A stretch of DNA of 64,000 nt from positions 23,123-87,122 of the forward strand of contig DVIT01000026.1 in NCBI GenBank assembly GCA_018711005.1, given 5' to 3'. The stretch is from Candidatus Scybalocola faecigallinarum. GTDB taxonomy: Bacteria; Bacillota; Clostridia; Lachnospirales; Lachnospiraceae. The notes below the pieces were generated by a model, which saw only the letters and a list, made by a program, of their open reading frames with translations, ran no database searches and was not told the origin of the DNA. The position numbers and the translations under genes were made by a program. Positions 1 to 8,862 of this stretch are shown here, one piece after another. The first letter of the stretch is position 1. Each line of letters opens with the position of its first letter.

Positions 1-864
1 CTTGAAGCAGGTATCCCCATGTGTCCGCCGGAAGGCGACGCAGGCACCGGTATGGCTGCTACCAACAGCGTGGCTGTACGCACAGGTAATGTATCTGCAG
101 GAACCTCTGTATTTGCCATGGTCGTTTTAGAGCATGAGCTTAAAAACGTTCATCCTGAGATCGACATGGTGACAACACCGGACGGAAGCCTTGTAGGTAT
201 GGTCCATGCCAACAACTGCACCTCAGATCTTAACGCCTGGGTGGGATTGTTTAGAGAATTTTCTGAAAGTTTTGGAATAGATGTGGACATGAACCGCCTG
301 TTTGGTGTATTGTATAATAAGGCCATGGAAGGTGATACGGACTGCGGCGGCTTATTATCCTATGGTTATCTTTCCGGGGAAAATATTACCGGTATTGAAG
401 ACGGCCGTCCGCTGTTTGTTCGTTCTCCTAAGAGCAGATTTAATCTGGCCAACTTTATGCGCACACATCTGTATACAGCATTGGGCGCATTAAAGATCGG
501 CATGGATATTCTTATTAAAGAAGAACATGTAGCCATTGACTCTATTTTAGGTCATGGCGGTCTGTTTAAAACAAAAGGGGTAGGCCAGCAGATCCTGGCA
601 GATGCCATCGGCACACCGGTTTCAGTTATGGAAACCGCCGGAGAAGGCGGACCATGGGGTATGGCCCTTCTGGCATCTTATATGCTTTACAAAGGCGAAG
701 ATGAAACCCTTGAGGCATATTTGTCTGATAAGGTATTTGGTGATAATAAGGGAGAAAGCCTTGAACCCAATAAAGACGGCGTGGAAGGTTTTGACCGTTT
801 TATTACCCGTTACAAAGAAGGCATTGCTGTAGAGGCAGCTGCTTCCCGGCACATTCGTCAGTAA
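1..864 (+). CDS. FGGY-family sugar kinase (ribulokinase/xylulokinase-like), 5'-truncated by window edge
   Basis: The open frame runs in from base 1 without a start, so only about the C-terminal 288 residues are present. FGGY kinases phosphorylate pentuloses and related sugars with ATP in the cytoplasm. The visible part has the C-terminal-domain pattern of the family: a glycine/threonine-rich stretch (EGDAGTGM, then [12 protein letters not shown]), and near the end [19 protein letters not shown], which corresponds to the family's GG.....QI.AD adenosine-binding region. An L-ribulose-5-phosphate 4-epimerase and a transaldolase/transketolase set follow directly, so L-ribulose or another pentulose is the likely substrate. 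The substrate cannot be fixed from sequence alone. Confidence 0.8.
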   Translation, partial: LEAGIPMCPPEGDAGTGMAATNSVAVRTGNVSAGTSVFAMVVLEHELKNVHPEIDMVTTPDGSLVGMVHANNCTSDLNAWVGLFREFSESFGIDVDMNRLFGVLYNKAMEGDTDCGGLLSYGYLSGENITGIEDGRPLFVRSPKSRFNLANFMRTHLYTALGALKIGMDILIKEEHVAIDSILGHGGLFKTKGVGQQILADAIGTPVSVMETAGEGGPWGMALLASYMLYKGEDETLEAYLSDKVFGDNKGESLEPNKDGVEGFDRFITRYKEGIAVEAAASRHIRQ

Positions 865-880
865 TTCCCTTAGGGGATGC

Positions 881-909
881 ATGTACGCCGCTGTATTGGC
901 GGCGTACAT
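881..909 (+). other. Intercistronic 11-bp perfect hairpin
   Basis: Bases 881-891 and 899-909 are exact inverse complements with a 7-base loop. No T tract follows, and the ribosome site of the next gene (GGAGAGGAG, 912-920) lies just downstream. It is more likely an mRNA-stability or processing element between the kinase and epimerase genes than a terminator. Confidence 0.6.
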
Positions 910-929
910 ATGGAGAGGAGTAAGATAAG

Positions 930-1628
930 ATGCTTGAAGCGTTGAAAAAAGAAGTTTATGAAATGAACATGCTTTTGCCTAAATATGACCTTGTTACATT
1001 TACCTGGGGAAATGTCAGCGGCATTGACCGGGAAAGCGGACTGTTTGTCATTAAGCCAAGCGGCGTAGAGTATGACAAGCTGACGCCGGACGATATGGTC
1101 GTTGTGGATCTTAACGGCAATAAAGTAGAGGGACGCTATAATCCTTCATCGGATACTGCGACTCATGCTGTTTTATATAACCGCTTCCCTAAGATCGGCG
1201 GTGTTGTTCATACACATTCTTCCTGGGCCACAAGCTGGGCACAGGCAGGACGGGGGATCCCATGCTATGGGACAACCCATGCCGACTATCTTTACGGCGA
1301 GGTTCCATGCGTAAGGAATCTTACCAAAGAAGAAATCGAGGAAGCTTATGAAAAGAATACCGGTATCCTTATTGCAGACGCTTTTGAGGAGATGGGGCTG
1401 GATTATGTAGCTACCCCGGCGGTATTATGTAAAAACCATGGTCCATTTACCTGGGGCAAGGATGCCCATGAAGCTGTGCATAATGCTGTTGTTCTGGAAG
1501 AAGTGGCAAAGATGGCTGCCCGCTGCGAATGGATCAACCCGAGAGTTATGCCTGCACCCCGTTCACTTCAGGATAAGCATTACTTCCGCAAACACGGAGC
1601 CAATGCTTATTACGGACAAAATCACTGA
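930..1628 (+). CDS. araD: L-ribulose-5-phosphate 4-epimerase (class II aldolase family)
   Basis: 232 residues, the usual AraD length. The enzyme interconverts L-ribulose 5-phosphate and D-xylulose 5-phosphate, feeding pentoses into the pentose phosphate pathway. The zinc-binding histidines of the class II aldolase/adducin family are visible as the HTH motif (His94 and His96) and a third His near 170 in KNHGPF. The early FTWGNVSG and the IKPSGVEYD segment are the phosphate and substrate loops of the family. Start ATG with GGAGAGGAG about 9 bases upstream. It sits between the sugar kinase and a transaldolase, consistent with a pentose-use operon. Confidence 0.9.
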   Translation: MLEALKKEVYEMNMLLPKYDLVTFTWGNVSGIDRESGLFVIKPSGVEYDKLTPDDMVVVDLNGNKVEGRYNPSSDTATHAVLYNRFPKIGGVVHTHSSWATSWAQAGRGIPCYGTTHADYLYGEVPCVRNLTKEEIEEAYEKNTGILIADAFEEMGLDYVATPAVLCKNHGPFTWGKDAHEAVHNAVVLEEVAKMAARCEWINPRVMPAPRSLQDKHYFRKHGANAYYGQNH

Positions 1629-1718
1629 TATGGTCCCAATACCAGGGCTATGCCCGCAGGGGGATACCTGGATGCCGTGAAAAAATCGGCAATAAACAAG
1701 GAAAGGAAGTAGGGAACT

Positions 1719-2372
1719 ATGAAATTTTTTATTGACACAGCAAAGGTAGAAGACATCCGCAAAGCTAACGATATGGGCGTTATCTGCGGAGTAACAACAA
1801 ATCCTTCTCTTATCGCTAAGGAAGGCCGGGATTTTAATGAGGTGATCAAAGAGATCACGACGATTGTTGACGGACCCATCAGCGGCGAAGTTAAGGCAAC
1901 CACAACAGATGCTGAAGGCATGATCAAGGAAGGTCGTGAGATCGCAGCGATCCATCCAAACATGGTTGTTAAGATTCCTATGACTGTAGAAGGCCTTAAG
2001 GCTGTTAAGGTTCTTTCCGCTGAAGGCATTAAGACCAATGTTACTCTGATCTTTACTGCGAACCAGGCAATGCTGGCTGCCGAAGCCGGTGCCACATATG
2101 TTTCCCCGTTTCTTGGAAGACTGGACGATATCAGCCAGCCGGGTATTGATCTGATCCGTACCATTTCAGAAATCTTTGATATTTATGGCTACGAGACAGA
2201 GATCATCGCCGCTTCCATCCGCAATCCGATCCATGTAACGGACTGCGCTCTTGCAGGAGCTGACATTGCAACCATTCCTTACAATGTTATTGAGCAGATG
2301 ACCAAACATCCGCTGACAGATCAGGGTATTGAAAAGTTCCAGAAAGACTACAAGGCAGTTTTTGGTGAATAA
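1719..2372 (+). CDS. Small transaldolase / fructose-6-phosphate aldolase-like (TalC family)
   Basis: 217 residues, the short single-domain form (TalC/MipB/FSA) rather than the ~320-residue TalB form. It forms a Schiff base through a lysine. The expected Lys85 lies in VVKIPMT, at the same number as in the E. coli FSA enzyme. N-terminus MKFFIDTA and the GVTTNPSLI strand are family hallmarks. Whether it acts as a true transaldolase or as an aldolase cannot be told from sequence, but the adjacent two-subunit transketolase favours transaldolase activity in the non-oxidative pentose phosphate pathway. GGAAAGG lies upstream and the next gene starts 11 bases after its stop. Confidence 0.88.
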   Translation: MKFFIDTAKVEDIRKANDMGVICGVTTNPSLIAKEGRDFNEVIKEITTIVDGPISGEVKATTTDAEGMIKEGREIAAIHPNMVVKIPMTVEGLKAVKVLSAEGIKTNVTLIFTANQAMLAAEAGATYVSPFLGRLDDISQPGIDLIRTISEIFDIYGYETEIIAASIRNPIHVTDCALAGADIATIPYNVIEQMTKHPLTDQGIEKFQKDYKAVFGE

Positions 2373-2382
2373 GGAGTAAAGA

Positions 2383-3219
2383 ATGGATAATTTAAAACTC
2401 ATGCAGACCGCAGTCGAGGTGCGCAAGGGCATTGTGACCGCTGTTCACAGCGCTAAGTCCGGCCATCCCGGCGGATCTCTTTCAGCGGCTGATATATTTA
2501 CATTTTTATATTTTGAAGAAATGAACATTGATCCCGCAGATCCTAAAAATCCTGACAGGGACCGCTTTGTCCTTTCCAAAGGACATACAGCGCCGGGCCT
2601 TTATTCTACACTGGCACACCGGGGATATTTCCCTGTAGAGGACTTAAAGACACTGCGCCATACCGGATCTTATCTCCAGGGACATCCGGATATGAAGCAC
2701 ATCCCGGGCGTGGATATGTCCTCCGGTTCTTTAGGACAGGGCCTTTCCTGTGCTGTAGGTATGGCTCTTGGCGCAAAGCTTTCCGGCAGAGACTACCGGG
2801 TATATGCCCTTTGCGGCGACGGTGAGATCCAGGAAGGCCAGATCTGGGAAGCTGCTATGTTTGCCGGCTTCCGCAAGCTGGACAACCTGTGCGTGATCGT
2901 GGATAATAACAATCTTCAGATCGACGGAGCCATCAGCGATGTATGCTCTCCGTATCCTATTGATAAGAAGTTTGAAAGCTTTAATTTCCATGTGATCAAT
3001 ATTAACGGCAATGATTTCGACGAGATCCGCCGTGCCATGGAAGAAGCAAAGACAATTAAGGGTATGCCGACAGCTATTATCGCACATACAGTTAAGGGCA
3101 AGGGTGTATCTTTTATGGAAAATCAGGTAGGCTGGCATGGCAGTGCGCCTAATGATGAGCAATATGCAGTAGCAATGGAAGAACTGGAAAAGGCAGGTGA
3201 AGCGCTGTGTCAGAAGTAA
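2383..3219 (+). CDS. Transketolase, N-terminal (thiamine-diphosphate) subunit
   Basis: 278 residues corresponding to the first half of a one-chain transketolase. It contains the thiamine diphosphate/Mg signature GDGEIQEGQIWEA ending in VDNNN, plus early histidines in GHPGGSLS and SKGHTAPGLY that contact substrate and cofactor. It works with the C-terminal subunit encoded next to transfer two-carbon units between pentose and triose/tetrose phosphates. Start ATG with AGGAG 7 bases upstream. Its last 13 bases overlap the partner gene, indicating translational coupling. Confidence 0.93.
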   Translation: MDNLKLMQTAVEVRKGIVTAVHSAKSGHPGGSLSAADIFTFLYFEEMNIDPADPKNPDRDRFVLSKGHTAPGLYSTLAHRGYFPVEDLKTLRHTGSYLQGHPDMKHIPGVDMSSGSLGQGLSCAVGMALGAKLSGRDYRVYALCGDGEIQEGQIWEAAMFAGFRKLDNLCVIVDNNNLQIDGAISDVCSPYPIDKKFESFNFHVININGNDFDEIRRAMEEAKTIKGMPTAIIAHTVKGKGVSFMENQVGWHGSAPNDEQYAVAMEELEKAGEALCQK

Positions 3220-4148
3220 AACGTATCGCAACTCGTGAAAGTTATGGTAATGCCCTGGCAAAGCTGGGAGCTGAACATGAAAATCTTATCGTGCTGGATG
3301 CAGACCTTGCAGCAGCGACTAAAACCGGTGTATTTAAAAAGGTTTTTCCGGAACGCCATATTGACTGCGGTATTGCAGAGGCTAATATGACCGGCATCGC
3401 CGCCGGACTTTCCACCTGCGGCTTTGTGCCTTTTGTCAGCACATTTGCTATGTTTGCCGCAGGCCGTGCCTTTGAGCAGGTGCGCAACTCCATCGGTTAT
3501 CCTCATCTGAATGTAAAGATCGGCGCAACACATGCCGGAATTTCTGTTGGTGAGGACGGCGCAACCCATCAGTGCAACGAAGATATTGCCCTGATGCGTG
3601 CTATCCCCGGCATGGTTGTGATCAATCCATGTGATGATGTGGAAGCAAAAGCTGCCGTAGAAGCAGCCTATGCCTGGGAAGGTCCTGTGTATATGCGCTT
3701 TGGACGTCTGGCAGTGCCTGTGATCAATGACGAGGCAACTTATAAATTTGAGATTGGCAAAGGCGTTGTCCTTCGTGAGGGCAGCGACTGCAGCATTATC
3801 GCTACAGGCCTTTGCGTATCTGAAGCTTTAGACGCTGCTCAGATCCTGGCCAATGAAGGCATTGACGCTCAGGTGATCAACATTCATACCATCAAACCGC
3901 TGGATGAAGAACTGGTCATCGCTGCAGCACAAAAGACCGGCCGTGTTTTCACTGTGGAAGAACATTCCATTATCGGCGGCCTGGGCGCTGCTGTTGCTGA
4001 AGTGCTTTCCGAAAAATGCCCGACACGTATGACACGCATCGGCATTAACGATGTATTTGGCGAATCCGGCCCTGCAAAGGAACTGATCCACAAATACGGC
4101 TTAGACAGCGAAGGTATTGCTGCACGGATCTTAAAAGAAATGAAATAA
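3207..4148 (+). CDS. Transketolase, C-terminal subunit
   Basis: 313 residues covering the pyrimidine-binding and C-terminal domains. The catalytic glutamate is in CGIAEANMTGIAAGL, and FVPFVSTFAMF is the usual cofactor-facing strand. The chosen start is a GTG at 3207 inside the end of the N-terminal subunit gene, with AGGTGA-like Shine-Dalgarno bases at 3194-3199. Split transketolases are common in Clostridia and archaea. This is the last gene of the operon, and a strong terminator follows 10 bases downstream. Confidence 0.93.
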   Translation: MSEVKRIATRESYGNALAKLGAEHENLIVLDADLAAATKTGVFKKVFPERHIDCGIAEANMTGIAAGLSTCGFVPFVSTFAMFAAGRAFEQVRNSIGYPHLNVKIGATHAGISVGEDGATHQCNEDIALMRAIPGMVVINPCDDVEAKAAVEAAYAWEGPVYMRFGRLAVPVINDEATYKFEIGKGVVLREGSDCSIIATGLCVSEALDAAQILANEGIDAQVINIHTIKPLDEELVIAAAQKTGRVFTVEEHSIIGGLGAAVAEVLSEKCPTRMTRIGINDVFGESGPAKELIHKYGLDSEGIAARILKEMK

Positions 4149-4158
4149 GACCAATAGT

Positions 4159-4203
4159 AAAAGGGACTTCCCCACAGTATTTTGCGGGGCAAGTCCCTTT
4201 TTT
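4159..4203 (+). terminator. Rho-independent terminator of the pentose operon
   Basis: Stem AAGGGACTT plus an inner GC-rich part, closed by its complement AAGTCCCTT and a T run at 4198-4203. The A-rich left flank lets it also serve the convergent AraC gene. Confidence 0.9.
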
Positions 4204-4220
4204 CTGCTTTTGTGAGCCGC

Positions 4221-5270
4221 TCAGGGCTGGTGCTGTTTACGGAAGGCCGATGGGGTCATGTGATGCTTTTCCTGAAAGATCCGGTAGAAAAAGCTTCGGT
4301 TTTCATAGCCCACAGCGCTGGCCACATCTTCAATGCTCATATCTGTATTTAAAAGCAGCTGCTGGGCATGTTCCAGCCGGATGTTTTTTACGTAGGCGGA
4401 ATAGGTCATTCCGGTCTTGTTTTTGATGATCCGGTTAAAGTAATCTTCCTGGAAATGAAAGTTCCTGGACAGCTCCTGGATCGTTACGGTGTCATAGTGC
4501 TGCCGGATATATTGGGTGATCTCCTGAAAGATCAGCCAGTTCCTGGCTTTTTGCTGCTCTGAGGAAAGATTAAACTCATAGCGGGTACTTAAAATGCCAA
4601 AGATCCGCATAAGGAGGCCTTTGCGGATATAATGGGTCCCGGCGGAATTGTCCATAAGCTCTTTCAGCAGTCCCAGCAGGCATTTTTCAAGCTCCGGGGC
4701 AGCAGACGGCCCGGGGTGGAAGCAAAGGTACTGACGCAGATCCTTTTGCTTTAAGATGGCTGCATTTAAAAAAGACAGGATCTTTCCGGAAGCAATATTT
4801 TCATTAATGATCTCGCTGAACATGTCATTGGCAATGCCAAGGAAAAGAACGACTGCCGGGGTGGAGCCGATGTAATCCTGATGAAAGCAGTTTTTATCAA
4901 TGAGACACAAATCTCCCTGGGAAAAGGTAATGTCTTTGCCAAGGATCTTCTGGCGAAATTCCCCCTGGACCACATAGGCCAGTTCAATATAGTCGTGAGT
5001 GTGGAGCTGGGTCTTTATATCCCCCTCCAGTGTCAGGGAATAGCAAAAGGGCTGGTCTGCCGGGTACATGGCAGACAACAGGGTCCGGTCCTGGGAAAGG
5101 TTCCAGCACAGGGCAAAGATCCGGTGCTTTTTCAGATCCGGAAAGGTTTTTACTTCCTGGGCGGATTTTGAATATTCCGGGCATACAAGGCGCATTTGAA
5201 GCTTTTTATCTCCCACAAGACGCTTAACGCAGGGGGAGGTGATCTGACGGCATAAATCTAAAAGATCCAT
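4221..5270 (-). CDS. AraC-family transcriptional regulator
   Basis: About 349 residues. The middle part resembles a cupin-type sensor (LHTHDYIELAYVVQGEFRQ followed by FSQGDLCLIDKNCFHQD). The last ~100 residues form the two helix-turn-helix motifs of AraC proteins, with NFHFQEDYFNRIIKNKTG and the VGYENRSFFYRIFQEKHHMTPSAFR signature. The frame extends upstream to an ATG at 5303, but GAAAGGA precedes the ATG at 5270, and a TTGACA -35 box overlaps the longer start, so 5270 is preferred. It is convergent with the pentose operon, so control of that operon is possible but not shown. A strong inverted repeat in its promoter suggests autoregulation. Confidence 0.87.
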   Translation of the reverse strand: MDLLDLCRQITSPCVKRLVGDKKLQMRLVCPEYSKSAQEVKTFPDLKKHRIFALCWNLSQDRTLLSAMYPADQPFCYSLTLEGDIKTQLHTHDYIELAYVVQGEFRQKILGKDITFSQGDLCLIDKNCFHQDYIGSTPAVVLFLGIANDMFSEIINENIASGKILSFLNAAILKQKDLRQYLCFHPGPSAAPELEKCLLGLLKELMDNSAGTHYIRKGLLMRIFGILSTRYEFNLSSEQQKARNWLIFQEITQYIRQHYDTVTIQELSRNFHFQEDYFNRIIKNKTGMTYSAYVKNIRLEHAQQLLLNTDMSIEDVASAVGYENRSFFYRIFQEKHHMTPSAFRKQHQP

Positions 5271-5311
5271 GGTTTCGTTTAAATCCTTTCTGCTTTTATG
5301 CATAGCTTTTG

Positions 5312-5354
5312 TGTCAATTAAGCCATGCGTCCTCTTTTACGCATAGCTTAATTG
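5312..5354 (-). promoter_or_regulatory. Operator-like 16-bp inverted repeat at the AraC gene promoter
   Basis: CAATTAAGCCATGCGT (5315-5330) and ACGCATAGCTTAATTG (5339-5354) are inverse complements with one mismatch, separated by 8 bases. On the minus strand a TTGACA -35 hexamer ends the repeat at 5312-5317. Related half-sites (GCATAGCTT at 5300-5308, GCATGGCT at 5393-5400) flank it. The arrangement suits a dimeric regulator binding at its own promoter. Confidence 0.6.
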
Positions 5355-5485
5355 TACCACATAAACCTTCCGGGGCCAATCCTTACTTGCGTGCATGGCT
5401 GGCTTTCGGGAATTTGACTTTAGGACGGGATAGGGTTAATATAAAAGGGACATGTGCAGATGATCACTGATAGGAGGGGTAAGAG

Positions 5486-7366
5486 TTGAGGATCACGGAT
5501 CTGGAAATTGAAAATTTTAAGTCCATCCGCCACATGGAAATCCATGATATTGAAAATGCGCTGATCCTTGTGGGGAAAAATAATACCGGAAAAACCGTAG
5601 TGCTGGATGCAGTGCGCCTGCTTGGCGGCGACTATGAGCTGTCCCGGGATGATTTTATGTTCCCGGAACAAAATATTGTCATCCGGGCCGGGTTAAGGTT
5701 TGATCCCCAGGATTATGAGGAACTCCATAGCCGGGGGGTCATATGCAAATATAAAAATTTCGACGCGTGGAAGCGGGTATTTACGGCGGCATTTCCTTCC
5801 CTAAAGGAAGATGTGTTAAGTTTTACCCTGATTGCTTCAAGTACAGGCGCCCTGCGCTATGATGACGGCTTTAAGAAAAATAATCCAAAGATTCCTCTGG
5901 TATTTCCAAAGGTTTATTTTATTGACAGCTTAAGACATATCCAGGAAATAGAGGAAGATATACTCATGTTCCAGGATGACGAGAATCTCCAGCGGCTCAG
6001 AGATAACCAGTGCATGTTTAACAGCCAGCACCAGTGCCGCCGGTGCTTTCAGTGTATCGGCCTTATTGAAAAGAAAAACGCAGGTCAGCTAAACGTTATG
6101 GAGGCTATGCGGCTGACAGAATATAAAATGTATGCGTCAAATCTGAAGCGGTTTGTGCAAAAGGTGAATTATTATTTTGCAAAAAATGGCGGATATGCAG
6201 ACCGCATTGAGTACCGTACCGGCGTGGACTCCAGCGCCCTGACCCGTATTCAGGGTATTGCCGTAAACAAGGTGCGCCAAAACAGCGTTCCGGTGGCAAA
6301 ACTGGGGGAAGGTATGCGCAGTATTTATATTTTGTCCCTTTTGGAGGCCTACATTGATGAGAAAAGCCGCAATGCCTGTATTGTCCTTATGGAGGATCCG
6401 GAAATCTTTCTCCACCCACAGCTGCAAAAGTCTGCAGCAGAGGTGCTTTACCGTTTATCCAAGAAAAATCAGGTAATCTTTTCCACCCATTCGCCCAATA
6501 TGATCTTTAACTTTACATCCCGTCAGATCCGCCAGATCGTTTTGGATGAAGGGTATTTTTCCGTAGCCCGCCAGAGGGCAGATGTGGACCAGATCCTGGA
6601 TGATCTGGGATATACGGCCAATGATCTGATGAACGTAAGCTTTGTATTTATTGTAGAGGGACGGCAGGACAAGAGCCGTCTGCCCCTGCTTTTGCAAAAA
6701 TACTATTCTGAGATCTGCAATGCCGACGGGACATTGTCCCGGGTCGCTATTATTACCACCAATAGCTGTACCAATATTAAAACCTATGCCAATTTAAAAT
6801 ACATGAACAAGCTTTATTTAAAAGACCAGTTTTTAATGATCCGGGACGGCGACGGAAAGGACCCGGAGGCGCTGGCCCGGCAGCTGTGCAAATATTATGA
6901 GGACCGGAACCGGGAGGATGTGGACCGCCTGCCCCGGGTGACCCGGCGCAATGTGCTGATCTTAAAGTATTATTCCTTTGAAAATTATTTCCTTGATCCA
7001 AAGATTATGGCCCGGCTTGGAATCGTGGAAAGCGAGGATGCTTTCTGGGAAATCTTATTTAAAAAATGGCAGGAATACCTTTATCGCCTGAGCAGCGGCC
7101 GCCATTTGGTGCAGGTGCTTGGTCATGGCTTGGATTCCATAAAAGACTTGCAGGATCATTTTGAATCTTTTAAAATCTATATGCGGGGCCATAACCTGTT
7201 TGATATTTTTTACGGGCCGTTTAAGAACCGGGAAACACAGATTTTAAAGCAGTATATTGAGCTTGCCGGACGGGATGCGTTTGCAGATATACTGGATGCT
7301 ATTGACCGGTTTGTTTATTTTGACAGCAGAAAGAAAAAGGAGAGCAGCAATGAATTATTTACTTGA
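5486..7366 (+). CDS. OLD-family AAA ATPase with C-terminal TOPRIM nuclease domain
   Basis: 626 residues. The N-terminal ABC-like ATPase half has the Walker A GKNNTGKT (residues ~30-37), a signature-like LGEGMRSI, a Walker B CIVLMEDPEIFLHP and an H-loop in IFSTHSPNMIF. The second half has TOPRIM features: FIVEGRQDKSRL supplies the glutamate and LMIRDGDGKD the Asp-x-Asp. This architecture is that of OLD/GajA-type endonucleases, which cut or nick DNA and often act in phage defence. A Cys cluster (CRRCFQC) between the ATPase lobes may hold a metal. Start is a TTG at 5486 with TAGGAGGGG upstream. It overlaps the following PHP gene by 17 bases. No UvrD-type Gabija partner is present. Confidence 0.85.
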   Translation: MRITDLEIENFKSIRHMEIHDIENALILVGKNNTGKTVVLDAVRLLGGDYELSRDDFMFPEQNIVIRAGLRFDPQDYEELHSRGVICKYKNFDAWKRVFTAAFPSLKEDVLSFTLIASSTGALRYDDGFKKNNPKIPLVFPKVYFIDSLRHIQEIEEDILMFQDDENLQRLRDNQCMFNSQHQCRRCFQCIGLIEKKNAGQLNVMEAMRLTEYKMYASNLKRFVQKVNYYFAKNGGYADRIEYRTGVDSSALTRIQGIAVNKVRQNSVPVAKLGEGMRSIYILSLLEAYIDEKSRNACIVLMEDPEIFLHPQLQKSAAEVLYRLSKKNQVIFSTHSPNMIFNFTSRQIRQIVLDEGYFSVARQRADVDQILDDLGYTANDLMNVSFVFIVEGRQDKSRLPLLLQKYYSEICNADGTLSRVAIITTNSCTNIKTYANLKYMNKLYLKDQFLMIRDGDGKDPEALARQLCKYYEDRNREDVDRLPRVTRRNVLILKYYSFENYFLDPKIMARLGIVESEDAFWEILFKKWQEYLYRLSSGRHLVQVLGHGLDSIKDLQDHFESFKIYMRGHNLFDIFYGPFKNRETQILKQYIELAGRDAFADILDAIDRFVYFDSRKKKESSNELFT

Positions 7367-8090
7367 CTTACATACCCATACGCTGGCCAGCGGCCATGCC
7401 TACAATACCATTAAAGAAATGGTCCGCGCCGCATCCCTGGCAGGATTGCATATGCTGGGCATTACTGAACATGCGCCTAAAATGCCGGGAACCTGCCAGC
7501 TGTATTATTTCCAGAATTTTAAGGTGCTTCCCAGGACCATGGAAGGCGTCCAGCTTTTGTTTGGGGCAGAACTGAATATTTTGGATGCGGACGGTCATGT
7601 GGATCTGCCGGAGGAAACTTTGGCAAATCTGGATATTACAGTGGCAAGCCTTCATATTCCGTGTATAACGCCGGGGAGCATTAAGGAAAATACCCGGGCG
7701 GTGTTAAATGCCATAAGGAATCCGTATATTAACATTATCGGCCATCCGGACGACGGACGTTACCCGTTAGATTACGAGGCCATTGTCCTGGAGGCGAAAA
7801 AATATCATACCCTTTTGGAGATCAATAATTCTTCTTTAAATCCTCAGGGTTTCCGGAAAAATACCCGGGAAAATGACCTTGAGATGCTGAAGCTGTGCAA
7901 AAGCTATGGCGTTCCTGTGATCGTATCCAGCGATGCCCATTTTGCCGGAGATGTGGGACGTTTCCCCTTTGCCAAGGACGTATTAAAGGAAGCGGATTTC
8001 CCGGAAAATCTTGTGGCCAACCACCGCAAGGAGCTTTTATATGCCACACTGGCCCAAAAGAAGAACCGCTCCGGGTTTTACAAATTTTAA
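7350..8090 (+). CDS. PHP-domain phosphoesterase (YcdX-like)
   Basis: 246 residues from the ATG at 7350 (AAAAAGGAG upstream). An in-frame extension to 7257 lies entirely inside the ATPase gene and is rejected. Metal-binding residues of the polymerase-and-histidinol-phosphatase fold are visible in order: HTHTLASGHAYN (His8, His10), GITEHAP, GAELNI, SLHIP, GHPDD and SSDAH. The single-domain length and the motif set match YcdX-type trinuclear-zinc phosphatases. The substrate is unknown. The gene's start is buried in the end of the OLD ATPase gene, so the two proteins are probably made together. Confidence 0.85.
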   Translation: MNYLLDLHTHTLASGHAYNTIKEMVRAASLAGLHMLGITEHAPKMPGTCQLYYFQNFKVLPRTMEGVQLLFGAELNILDADGHVDLPEETLANLDITVASLHIPCITPGSIKENTRAVLNAIRNPYINIIGHPDDGRYPLDYEAIVLEAKKYHTLLEINNSSLNPQGFRKNTRENDLEMLKLCKSYGVPVIVSSDAHFAGDVGRFPFAKDVLKEADFPENLVANHRKELLYATLAQKKNRSGFYKF

Positions 8091-8134
8091 CAGCGATTGG
8101 CCATGATGAAAAAATCGGAAAGGAAGTATTTTTT

Positions 8135-8752
8135 ATGAAAAAAGGAATAAAAAGATGGATATGCTTTTTGACAGCACTTGTTATGGCAGCTGCCCTGACG
8201 GCATGCAGCGGCGGCGGGGACAGCAGCAGCGATACAGGCGCTGCCGGCAGCGCCAGCGGCAAGCATCATGTGGAGATTGACGTACAGGATTATGGCGTGA
8301 TCAGCGTAGAGCTGGATGGGGATGTGGCGCCGATTACTGTAGCCAATTTCTTAAAGCTGGCTGAGGAAGGCTTTTATGATGGTCTGACCTTTCACCGTAT
8401 TATTGACGGATTTATGATCCAGGGCGGTGATCCTACCGGGACCGGCATGGGCGGATCCGATGAAACCATCAAAGGCGAATTTTCCGAAAACGGTGTGGAA
8501 AACAGTCTGTCCCATACCCGGGGCGTGATCTCCATGGCCCGTTCCCAGGATTATGACAGCGCCAGCTCCCAGTTTTTTATTGTTCAGCAGGACAGCACCT
8601 ATCTGGACGGCCAGTATGCAGCCTTTGGCGTTGTTACAGACGGCATGGACATTGTGGACCAGATCTGTGCAGATACACCTGTGGAGGATAACAACGGAAC
8701 AGTGGCATCTGAGAACCAGCCGGTGATCACATCGGTTAAGGTGATCGATTAA
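8135..8752 (+). CDS. Cyclophilin-type peptidyl-prolyl isomerase, lipoprotein
   Basis: 205 residues from the ATG at 8135 (AGGAAG upstream). The longer frame to 7895 overlaps the PHP gene and is rejected. The N-terminus is a lipoprotein signal peptide, a basic start and a hydrophobic stretch ending in LTAC, with Cys24 as the lipidation site. A serine/glycine-rich linker follows. The rest is a cyclophilin domain (FHRIIDGFMIQGGDPTGTG, then SQFFIVQQD), which isomerises X-Pro bonds. It should be anchored on the outer face of the membrane and assist folding of exported proteins. Confidence 0.92.
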   Translation: MKKGIKRWICFLTALVMAAALTACSGGGDSSSDTGAAGSASGKHHVEIDVQDYGVISVELDGDVAPITVANFLKLAEEGFYDGLTFHRIIDGFMIQGGDPTGTGMGGSDETIKGEFSENGVENSLSHTRGVISMARSQDYDSASSQFFIVQQDSTYLDGQYAAFGVVTDGMDIVDQICADTPVEDNNGTVASENQPVITSVKVID

Positions 8753-8785
8753 CAGGCCTTTTAGATGCGCCATCGCTGGCCATGA

Positions 8786-8840
8786 TATAAAAACAGCGCG
8801 TAACCGTCAGATGAACCGGCGGCTGCGCGCTGTTTTTATA
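8786..8840. terminator. Bidirectional terminator between convergent genes
   Basis: TATAAAAACAGCGCG (8786-8800) and CGCGCTGTTTTTATA (8826-8840) are perfect complements of 15 bases around a 25-base loop. A and T tracts on both sides suit termination of the cyclophilin gene (+) and the S1 protein gene (-). Confidence 0.9.
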
Positions 8841-8862
8841 TGGGGCGAAAACTGATCCGTGA

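Noticed and set aside
7257..7349. N-terminal extension of the PHP protein
   Set aside because: It would lie wholly inside the OLD ATPase gene; the ATG at 7350 has a good ribosome site and begins exactly at the PHP motif.
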